This document shows positions 50,701-61,110 of a stretch of 64,000 bases of DNA, piece by piece. This DNA comes from Dasyornis broadbenti (taxonomy: Eukaryota > Chordata > Aves > Passeriformes > Dasyornithidae): assembly GCA_013397935.1 (NCBI GenBank), contig VZRN01004407.1:2019371-2083370 (forward strand). Direction: 5' to 3'. Made by a program: the position numbers and the translations under genes. Positions within the stretch are counted from its first letter, which is position 1. Every line of letters starts with the position of its first letter. The notes under the pieces were generated by a model that did no database searches, was not told the DNA's origin, and was given only the letters and a program-made list of their open reading frames with translations.

Positions 50701-53700
50701 GGAATAAAATATTTTCATGTCAAAATCTCTAGAAGTGACTGCACTGACTGGAATGAAAGTGGCTTGCTCTGTGGAACTGTCCTTCTTTCAGTCTGAAATG
50801 TCACAGGTGCTCAGATGATGTCAGCCCAAGTTAGAGGCATTATCCTCCAAAAAATTGCTTCCTGTGAAATACTCAACAATTTCAAACTGGATCCAAAAGC
50901 AACAGGAGATTAATCCTCCCTGTCTCCTTAATGAGGAAAAACGGAGAACTGGGACGCATTTGAACAGGTGGAAAAGAGTTACTAGAATCTTAATTTCCAT
51001 CTTCTGAGAAAGCCCACAGGCCTGATATGAGTGAGTTTCAATTGAATTTCCACAGCAGAGTCTGTTGTTATTTTATCCATATGACATACCGAGAGATTGT
51101 CTTGTCACGGTCGTTTCAGTCACGGACATCCACTCTTCACTCTGCTCCATTTGGTTTCACGAAATGTCTAGTTGCTGCAGGAAGACTGGTTTTGCTTTTA
51201 TTTCTTGAGCTAAATTGCCTCTTGCTGCCTTTAGCAATTTTACTTGGAGGAGCTAGGCACACAGGCATAAGGGATACCTCTTTTTGCAGGATGCCTTCCT
51301 CATACAAAAGATTCAAATCTGAGACTAGGTGATCTTTTTTGACATTTTTACATCCTTTTTTGTGTGCCTGTTCTCTTAGCTACAATGGGATTGTTATCAA
51401 CAGATTGGGGATCTCCCTGTGCTATGTTTTATAGGGAGAAGTAATAGCTTTCATTGACCCATCTGATACAACTGGGGCGGGGGAGGAAGAAGTTTGGTTG
51501 GGCCTATCACCTCCTTTCAGATCTGAAAAATAATTTGCATGCTTGCAGGAAGAGTCCTAGCTATGCAGCTGTCTCTTATCACACACTGTTCCCAGCTTCA
51601 AGATGTATGAACAAATGTATTTGGAGTGATGAATAATAAATAATCTTTATCTCAACACACTCTTTTAGTCCACAAAATCTCAAGATACTTCACAAAAAGT
51701 AATAAACTTTCTATAAAGAATAAGGACCAATGTGCTGCCACCTCCACAAGGGGAAGTGGCAAATCAAATATACACAGGCACTCTAGAGAGGACAGATCCG
51801 CACTCTCACGCAGAGCACGTGTGCATTGAAGCATGCATAAAAGATAGGAAGAGTTTTCAGAGCTTTTCCTCATATCCACAAGCACTTTTCTGTTATGAAA
51901 AGTAAACTGGAAATGAAAGATAATCAAGGACAAAGCTTGCATTATCATGATTTCTACACTGAAGTCTTAATTTAAGTGAACCTTAAAAATGGAGTGGGAC
52001 TGACCAGCTTGGAATTTGCCCGGAACACTGATTTTGAGACACTTGCCCATTAGGAAACCAGAGTCCCTGTCAAACATCTGCATTTCTCTGTATTAAGACG
52101 TGCAGGAGCTGCAGGAGGCCAGTGCACTCTCAGGCCAGATCCTGGGCATTTGCCAAGTGCCAGCTTGGAAGTCTGCTCACAGGAATTTCCTGAAAACATT
52201 ACTGTACTGCAGTGTCATGTACTTGTCTTGCAAATTTTTCCTTGAGTTTTAGTCTGCAGTTCCTTAAGTCATTGGGGCAGCTGATGTGCATTGGGTTGAA
52301 GACAGAACCCTTTGTGCCCTGGGGCTGAGGACTTTGGCTGTCTACACGCCCCAGCCTGGTTTTACACAACACAATTGCTACCATGGCAGAGTTTTAGAGA
52401 AAAGTGTTGTTAAGGTGTGAGAAAACCTATGAGCTAAAGCCATGCAGGCTAAGAAGAGCAAAACAATAGACTCAACAGTATTTGCTGAGATGGGGTTACT
52501 TAAAGCTCAGGGATTCAAGAGGAAAACACTGACCTGGAAAGCTGTAAAATCCTAGGGAAAGAAAAGCAAGGAATAGGAAGAAAGCAAATCTTCGACATCA
52601 AAGATCAGCCTACACCAAGGAGCAGAGGCAGACCCTTCCCTGACCTGACCGATGACTGCCTGTTCAGCAGAGACTCACCCAGAACTCCAAGAATATTTCC
52701 ATGGCCAGGTAGCATGGTAGTCCCAGCTACCCACTGCATGTATTCACCAATAAATAAATGTCATGGAATCGGAAGCTGTTTTTCTTGGTTGCAGACTCAA
52801 GCACAATAGAGATACCCAAACAACAACAATTCAGAGGCAAAAGGCTAAGGAAGAAATGAACCTTTGAAAGATGGATATCTATTTCAATCCCTCTTCCCCT
52901 CATTAATTCCTTAGTATCCATTTTCTCCGGAAATCCCAAAGTATCAACAAACTCTTGTGTTCATAGCAGCTGGTCATGGTAAGGCAAGAATCCTGCTGGC
53001 TGAAGAGAAGAAAGGAGATACATTAGTCAAGCCTTTTCTCTCACGTTCCTCTTGGCTAAAGCAGCAGGAAAAAAAAGAACAGAAATAGGTAAGGAATCCA
53101 GCAAGATGAAGTAGATCAGAGTAGAAGTAAAAATTAGTATTCTTGCCTTTGGGATGATGGTTGTAGAGACTCAGAGTGTGCTTGTGCTGATCCAAATAGA
53201 CTAGAGCCATATTTCTGTTTCTGAAAAGAAAAACAGGAAACAGTCTAAAACTAGGTGTTCCCTGAAGAAGGAAAACAAATGCTTTTGTCCCCTTCTAGAT
53301 GTTCTTCCCCCCATAAATATAATAGTGCCATATGATTTCCATCCAGCCTGGACAATAGGAGCTTGGGCATTTGTTGCCATCACCTACAGGCTTCCAGTAG
53401 CCCAAACAAGAATGAACTGCATAAGCCGGTCTGTGGAGAAAGCCTGTGTTTTAGAGAACTGACACTACTGCCTTCTGCGGTACAGGCCTGTTCTGATCCA
53501 CGGTAGCTGTGAAACCTGGCTTACAGCCCAAACTGGTAATCCTTTAAGCAATGCAGATTTTCTAGTTTAAAGTAAGTGTTCCTTTCTTCCCATTTTCATG
53601 CTTTAAAAGCCTCCCTTTTAAAATCAGGGTTAAATCACAAACAAACAAATGCTAATAGAAAAGATCACATGCATAACCCCTGCAGTGTATTTACCTATGT

Positions 53701-54878
53701 AAATAACATGTAATTTTCACTATTTAATTACTGTTTCATGTCCCATTTCCTGCTGTAGTCTATATTTAAATTGCATATTTGCCTCTATCTACTTTCTCAT
53801 AATGTGTCTTGATATGAATATTCATACTCCCATTGAGTGGTTGATTACTTCTGTGCTAACCTTGAAAATACTTCCCTTGCAACACAGCAAACAGCCGGGT
53901 GTTGTGGTTGTATAACAGCAAAGAAAAGAAAATACAATAAATAATGCTCAGGCTGTTTGGGATCAGACCATATTCTCCTTTGTTTTTTCCTCAGCAGGTA
54001 TTTCTTCCTCTTCTTATAAATTAAGCCAAGTTACTCTTGACTATAGTTCCCTGAATTATTACTCTGGAGACTGGATTTCCATAGAAAAGGAGTGGTGCAA
54101 GTAGTAGGCAATGCAGAATTCCTGCTCATGGTACAGCTTTTTCAGATGGGAGAGAAAAACAGTTTCTCTTGCAGCTGGATGCACATTTCTTTTTAATCAT
54201 GTGAAATTTGAAAGAGCATTTTTACTGTTCTAAATCAGAATACAGTCTGGAGGAGTTATCTGAGGACAAAAGAAGAGTGAAAGACCAACAGAATTAAGCC
54301 TGATGAAATAACCTGGAACCAGTCGGAATTTGAATTTATATCCATGATGACTAGTTTATATCATGAAACTTTGATGTTCAACTTATATTTCAAAACAAAG
54401 GCCTTCTCTCCTTTTAGATGAACACAAGTATTTAATTTGGAAGATGAATGAAGAGACATTTTTTCAGCACTCCTCTGTTTCATAATTCCAGAAGTAGGGA
54501 GAGAAATACGCTAATTCCGTGACTTCTTTTGTAGTTTAATCCCTAGGATGGAATGGACCACAGCCTGGCAAAACCTGTTTCCCACACACTGATGATGGAG
54601 AAAGTCTAGGGTCAGTCTGAGCCTGTCAAACACAGCCAGGTGTTTTGTGGGCTGGGTGACTCCCCATGTCCAGGACCATGAACATGTGACAGAAAGACAG
54701 ACAGGTGTACCTTTGGGGGGGGACAGGGAATTATCTTATGACAATGTCATATTGACTCCTGGCCACGTACAAAATAGTCTGTCACTCCTCTAGTCCTCAT
54801 TTCTCTCCTTTTGAGGGAAACCTGCGCACCTCAGTTTCCCCATCCTGCTCTGTTAATCTCCTTGAGGTTTGTTTAAAG
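44711..54878. other. Mostly gene-free AT-rich stretch
   Basis: No gene is firmly supported in 10 kb. Points noted: a possible 42-base minus exon at 49967-50008 (donor CTCAG followed by GTGAGG), a 15-base poly-A run at 49884-49898, a palindrome with a cluster of TGACTC motifs at 50148-50221, and an eight-G run at 54715-54722. The plus frame 46135-46500 (121 codons) is of a length expected by chance. Confidence 0.5.
50148..50166. repeat. Perfect 19-bp palindrome
   Basis: ACTCCACAA and TTGTGGAGT are exact inverted repeats separated by a single T. The right arm runs straight into the first of several TGACTC motifs. Confidence 0.9.
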
Positions 54879-54930
54879 ATGCCTGCAAAGCAGCTGCTGT
54901 TCACCCTTGGAGCACTGAGCTCACAGCCAG
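54879..54930 (+). CDS. Candidate first coding exon with short hydrophobic N-terminus
   Basis: An ATG at 54879 opens 17 codons and one base to a donor, CCAG followed by GTAACT (54931). The peptide MPAKQLLFTLGALSSQP has a basic residue then a short hydrophobic core, which is weakly signal-peptide-like. The phase-1 end matches the phase-1 start of the candidate exon at 55353-55442, a phase common at the signal-peptide boundary of secreted and receptor proteins. The same frame is open upstream to about 54756, so the ATG is not proven to be the start. No promoter or CpG island lies just upstream. Confidence 0.22.
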
Positions 54931-55352
54931 GTAACTTGTCCTGCTTTTTTGTTTGAGAAGAACACATTACTTTAGCCTACACTGCTTATACCTTCACCTC
55001 TAGGGGTGTCTTCTAAGTACCTTCACACCGAAGGCATCATTCCCTGACAACTTTGCAGTTATGACTCAGTGAGTTCAGAGATTTCCAGCCTACAGAAGAG
55101 TGAAAACTGATCTGAGGTATGAATTTACCTCTGTGAGAAGCCAGGGGGTGTCTCCTACTGAGACACGATTTTATTTCATGGCCTCTGCTGGTTTATCACG
55201 CACGATGGAGTGGTTAAGGAAGCGAGTTATGCCTGCTGAGATAATGCGGAAAGTTTAGGCTGCTAAGAATCTTCACCTAATTAATGTGCAGTGACTGAGA
55301 GTTTCCCAGCTCTTTTGTCTCTCCTCTTTGCTGTCTCCATTGCTGCCTGTAG

Positions 55353-55442
55353 AAACCTCTTTAGATCTGCCCAGTGCTGCAGCCCCACAGAGGACAAATA
55401 TATGCATTCACGTTAAGAACACAAATGGACACACTCAGCATG
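55353..55442 (+). CDS. Candidate internal exon (90 bp, phase 1-1)
   Basis: This has the best pair of splice signals in the right third of the window. A long pyrimidine tract (about 55308-55350) ends in TGTAG at 55348-55352, and a near-consensus donor ATG followed by GTAAGATT follows at 55443. The 90 bases are open in phase 1 to phase 1 and encode 30 residues, including LDLPSAAAPQRTNICIHVK. A G left over from the candidate exon at 54879-54930 completes the first codon as Glu. I do not recognise the protein. Symmetric phase-1 exons are common in extracellular proteins, but nothing else shows that class. Confidence 0.35.
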
Positions 55443-55528
55443 GTAAGATTTTGATATGGAAACCTTTCTTCTGGGTCCTAATCATCAGACTTGTTACAGC
55501 ACTGGCTAAGGACCAGGCTAAAATGTAG

Positions 55529-55668
55529 CCCCACTATTCCACACACTGGGGTTTGTGGAAGGAAGGGTTCCACGGGACAGCAGCCCATATTGCCGGGTGA
55601 CAAAGGTGCACTCCCCATCAGAGCCCGTTGTTGAAAATGAGATATTAATCGCTTCATTTTATGGACAG
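55529..55668 (+). CDS. Candidate exon ending in a strong donor
   Basis: The open segment ends at GGACAG followed by GTGAGAGAG (55669), a strong donor. Its frame contains RDSSPYCRVTKVHSPSEP and then VVENEILIASFYGQ, ending in phase 0. An in-frame TAA at 55519-55521 means the exon must start after it; the only fitting AG is 55527-55528, which has a poor pyrimidine tract and would give an 86-base intron from the previous exon with matching phase. The acceptor is the weak point. The minus strand is also open here (55478-55708). Confidence 0.22.
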
Positions 55669-57793
55669 GTGAGAGAGCATTCTTTACTGAGGACCCCTTC
55701 TTTCCCACACAGCACTTTTAAAGGAGTCCTACTGGGACATAAAACTGTAAAAATACAATTGCCAAAGTTATTAAAATTAGATCATTGTTATGTAACGTGC
55801 TGTCATTTTTTAATCTATGCAGGCTGCATCTTGCTCTTTTACACAGGTCAAAGTTGAGATGGACACACTTAAAGTAACTCTGTAAGGAACGGCAGGAAAC
55901 TATAAGATCCCAGAACTCTTCTGAGTTTTAAATAAGTTTCATCTTTAATGATTCTGTGCTGCCTCCAAATAAACTGAAAAATGACTAGAATCTAAAGCTT
56001 ATTTAGGAAGTTGCCATAGTAACAATTAACTACCTCTAAGCCTTTCAGCTTTATTTTATCTTTTTTTTACTGAGGTGCCCTAAATCACTTGAATCCTGAA
56101 TAGCTACAGTAATATATCCATGTCTTTGAACTAAATGACATAGTTTTGCTAGAACCCTCATTATGTGAATATTGATTGAATTTCTAATTGGGACTAGGCA
56201 TCATCTTGCTGACAGCACCACTGCAAGAAGCTGTGTAAGAGCAAGGAAGATTAACAGAAAAAAAGTAGAAAAAAAGAAGAATGTTGTTTCTCTAGAGAAG
56301 CAGCTGGGATGATCAAACTGAGGAAACAGTGAATGAAGTAGAATTAACTTTAATGATTGAGTTTATATGGACAACAAACCTCCTCCAGATGCAGTGCTGT
56401 TTGTTTCAGCTATTATCCTCTTACACTCGATTAAATAAAAAAATATCAGAGGAACCCAAAGAGATTGATTTTGACCTGTGAACGAAATAATTATTCATGC
56501 CAATGCAAAGGGCCTATTAACCCTAATTATTCAAATTTAGGTGCATTTTACACTCACTTTGTCCTGACATGAACAATCCTGATATTATAAATTGTTTCAT
56601 GAAATGCTGTGCCCTATATTTTCCTTTATTACTTTGTCTCTTGTCATTTGACTTTATCTTTGATGAAGCAGCTTCTGAAGTGATAGTGTTTCTGATGTAA
56701 TAAAAATAACTGTCATATTCTCAAGGCTTAAAATGTGCCCAGGCACCCATTCCTGGTATTTTTTTCTACCAACTCACATTAATTCTCAGATGGATAAACA
56801 TGAGCTGTAGAAGCTGCATCTAATCCAGTATGTGAAGATCAGTCTTGGACTGAAAATCTCTGAGTGCACAATACCAGTGTTTGCCTCATTTGGAGACTTC
56901 AAGTGCTGCTGAGGGCAGACTGTAAGAGAAGATGCCCTGAGAATCCCACCCTCCTCAGCCTGTGGGTGCCACCTCTGTGCACACCAATTTTCAAAAAGGA
57001 AGTAGTCTTTCTTACATCAGATAACTACAAGCAGTAACTGATAAAAAATGAACTTTAAAGGAAGTGGAGCAAAATAATTCCCAATTTCACTTGGTATGCC
57101 TTTTCTAATGTCAGTCCTAAGGCAACAAGGAAAAAGCAGATGACTTTACTATTGCTTTGATGAAAACAATATTCATCTGGATTACCCTTAAACCTGTCCT
57201 GGGGTTTAATAATCACCTTAACTGCAGATAGCTTAAAAGGAATAGCTCAATACTGGTTTCGTATTATTTTCCTCACATCTGAAAAGAATCTCTGCAAGTC
57301 TGCTGAACGCCTTTTTTGATAATAAAAGAACAATATCCTAAAGCAAAGATGTTAGCTTCATCCCTATATCTGACAGGAAGAAACACAATCATGCAATGCA
57401 AATAAAATCTGGAACAAAGGGGTAAGATATGGTCATTTCTGAACCAGAGAAAATGATTCAGCAGCCGTAGATTTTTTTGTCTGCACTGCAGTTCTCAGAA
57501 TTTTCATCATTTACATGACTAAGAGATGTTTGGCTGCTCAACCTTGTAATTCACAAGGAAATAGCATCTGGCTATTTAGAGTGTTATATTGACCTTGGAG
57601 AGCTTCCTGTACATATTTTTCTCTTGTAAAAATTGCTATCAAATAAAGCGAAAAAGCAGTGACACCAGTCTTCAGAACATTATATAGCACAAAGTAGACC
57701 CAGTTCCCAGGCCATGCACTGACCACACTCAGCATAGGACAGGGCGGTCACATGGCCTGGCAGAATGAGCAGTTTTCAGCCACAGCTACACGT

Positions 57794-57840
57794 GTATCTT
57801 GAAATACAAGATACAGCCACCTTTTGTATCTTGAAAGGTG
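57794..57840. repeat. Two overlapping-style inverted repeats sharing a motif
   Basis: GTATCTTG (57794-57801) pairs with CAAGATAC (57807-57814). CACCTTT (57818-57824) pairs with AAAGGTG (57834-57840), and its loop holds a second copy of GTATCTTG. Two stems could therefore compete for the same CAAGATAC arm. Confidence 0.8.
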
Positions 57841-60800
57841 CAAATTTGAACACACACTTTTTTTTAGACAAAAAAGGGTATCTATCACCCTCACACATTC
57901 CAGCCAAATCACCCTTCTCCCTTACAAGCCAGCTGCTTGTTTCTATCTCCTCTTCCTGTTTTGCTGAAATTGTTCTAACAGGCTGTATCTGCTAGGACAG
58001 GAGGTGGCTGACTGTGACACATCTGGCTTGAATTACAGGTAAGATGGATGAGTGGAGAAGGGAGAGGCACTGGGGCTGGGGACAGTGTTGATGTGGCACT
58101 GGCTGTGGCCATTACTCACAGACTAGCAGCAGGCTGCCTTATTGACAGGGGGTTGAACTGGGCTGGCAAGGCTAGAGAGTAAAAGCACTGTCTCCTCAGT
58201 GGGTGCTCAAGGCATGCTCAAGGAAATGTGGGGCTGGAAGTGGCTCTGAGCAAGCTGAGCCCATGTCAGCAGTGAGTGAGTGCCCAGCTACTCCCAGCAG
58301 CACAGGCAGCTTCTGTGAGGACATGGGAACAACTGGAAAGGCAGACACTACATCTATTTAGCAGCAATTTTCAGAAACAGTTTCTGAAAGTACCTCCCCC
58401 TTCTCCCTGTTTATTTTTTCCCAGGATGGACATGCTGCATTTTCTGAAGACATCTAACTTTGGAAGCAATTTCTTTCCCTGGGCACTAACCTCACAAGCA
58501 GCCACCATGTCTTTAGGACTTTTGGCACTGGTTCTTGATGCCCTCTGATGCTCTGTCCTCCTTCTGTGGCTTGATGGGAGAACTGTTTGCCAATCCTTTC
58601 CTCTGAGACCTGCATGGCAGCACAACAGACAATCATCACAGCCCCAGAGACTACCCACATCTTATTTTCAAGGAAGGTTGTGACAGCTTCCATCATGAAG
58701 GGTCTATCTCCCTGACTCTTCCTCTGGCTGCTCAGCTTTTCTTGGACAGGCTGGATGTGGCCTCCACAACGTGCTCCTCACTACATGTGATGCTCAACAG
58801 AGAATCTGAATGTACAAACATAACACATACTTTTTTATACATATGCTTCATTCGTTCAGCCTGTTTGATTCAGACACATTGATTCATGCATTTGCTTTCC
58901 TTGGAGATATTAATACCAGCTCATACATACAGAATGAGAAAGGAAGTAGCAATAGCATTGAAATCGGCCTGTAACAGATGTTAGCAATAGTAGTTACAAT
59001 GTCTGCCTGGCATACATCTTTGTTTCTTGGGTGATGTGAGTGGTAGAGAAATAGATGAGAAAGAGAGAGATAAGGATTGTAAACCTGAGGTGTATGTCTG
59101 GAAATGAAACAATTTTGTACATTCGTTGCTTCTGTCTGGAGAGGAGGCATCTTAAAACTATGAATTACACTCTGAACCTGAGGAGAAAAAGCTGTACCTT
59201 TGATTTCTTGCAGAAATGTGCTGAGGTTTTCCTACAGTGAGCAGAAAGCAGAGTGTGCTTTCAAAAGTAACTGGAGTCAGGTACAAAAAGAGCCAACTGC
59301 TAGAGTCCAGCTGGAACCTAGTGCTGAATGGCAGAATGCTCAGTAAAATCCTAGTTTGTATCTTCAATGAACATACTCAATATTAGACAAACGCACAGGT
59401 AGTTTCCTTTCCTATTTGTTAAAGTACATTTGCAAATTACCAAGGAAAGGATTTTCACTTTTTAGACATGAGAGATGCAGTAAATGAATGACTGGTTGTC
59501 AAAAAACCCAAGCGGTGGTTGGGATCACTCAAGTATGGACATTCTCTTTTCCTTCCCCCTTGCTCCCTTTACTTCTGCAATTCTCAAATCCCAAAATAAT
59601 GGGATAATACCATCAATGGGTGCCTGGTATCTGCACTGCAAAGATATTTTTGCTCTGTAAGTTTAATTATGAATGGCCAGTATATATGAGCCTTGTGAGC
59701 AAGTTCCTCTTTTATGTGATTTTACAACCTATTTAATAAATTAAGTATTACAGTGGGAATAGACATATTCATGATTCATGAAAACTTTGGGCACAGATTC
59801 AGTAGAACATTTCTCAGCTTTGGGCGGTATGCCCGTCCCTGTTCAAAGTATATCCATTCAGACATATGCTTCAAGATCATGAAATCCAAAAGGAATTAAA
59901 ACCCTGCCAAAATACTTTCCTAAGAAGGCATTCTTTGGGAGTACTGTGCTGAGGAGTCTCAAAATGAAAATGCCTGGCTGTCACTTATTGTAGTATTTGG
60001 ATCCCTCAAAACAATCTGCAAGGTGTCCCACTGAGGTCTGTAGTTTTTGGAGCAGAACTTCAGTAACCTAGCATTTAAAACATTTTAAACGTTAATGATA
60101 GGTCTCACAAGGATCAGAGAATCACCAAATGTTACAAATTGACAACAGGATATAGGCCTTAATAGATGTTTAAGAGCTTTTCTATGTCCAAGCCTGTGTG
60201 GAACTGTGTTGCTAAGGCAGCAGAGAAAGTTTGTTTTCAGAGCAATTTGCTAGGAAATGGTCTTTTTAAATAGAGTTCCCTGGCTGAATCAGTATTTGAC
60301 TTGGTACCTAAAACTGCATACTTTAAGAGGGTACTTAATCTGCTTTTAGCACCCATGAATTTGAGTATTTGAAGAGCCATTCTGCAAACTGTAGCCCATC
60401 GCCTTCCTTCCCTCAGAGCTTGCAGCTCAATACACTGACATGGAGATAACGTGCTGCTCACATGTACATCTGCATCACTTACCTTCATTTCCAAAGGCAT
60501 CCCCAGCTGGAGCACATTATCATGCTGTGCTCATGAGTTAATGATCAGAGCTGGATTTGAAGGAGTCACTCCCACTTAGGCACAGCATAGAGCGTTTGTT
60601 CAAAAATTCATTATAAGGATATGCATGCCATTTTCTATGTGCTTTGAATCAAGGCTTGCACACATCTGAGCTTGTCCCAGATGGGGTTCAAGTAATCTTG
60701 AGGTGCTGACGCCATATCCCTGTGCACACTGCACAAGTTGCTTAGTCATTTCTTGCTCATATTTTCATATATATAGATTTCTATCCACATCCCTAGTGAC

Positions 60801-61064
60801 TATGTATATATTGGGCTCGATAGATTACCAGACTCACCTGGGAGGGCATGATTTACGTTCATATGGATAGCCTTCCTCTAGGCAACAGTAGTTCCCAAAA
60901 TGTTACAGATATTAATCTGAAAAAGATGTTGCTCCTCTCCCTGGTGAATCCTGTTTTCCATATTGCTTTGCATGGCAAACCCGACTCTCTGTTACAAGCA
61001 GGGGAGGAGCTCAAAGAACAGAGTGAAAACTGATCCATGATGGACTTGCTGGATTATTTTCTTT

Positions 61065-61067
<3 letters not shown>

Positions 61068-61107
<40 letters not shown>
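61068..61107. repeat. 40-base poly-T tract
   Basis: An uninterrupted T run, the longest homopolymer in the window. On minus it reads as a poly-A tail, but no recognisable retrocopy body lies beside it on either side. Confidence 0.95.

Positions 61108-61110
<3 letters not shown>

Noticed and set aside
58276..58548. Open frame after an acceptor-like TTTTTTCCCAG
   Set aside because: The acceptor is good but the exon has no donor and ends in a low-information hydrophobic tail. The minus strand is open as well, so there is no preference for coding.
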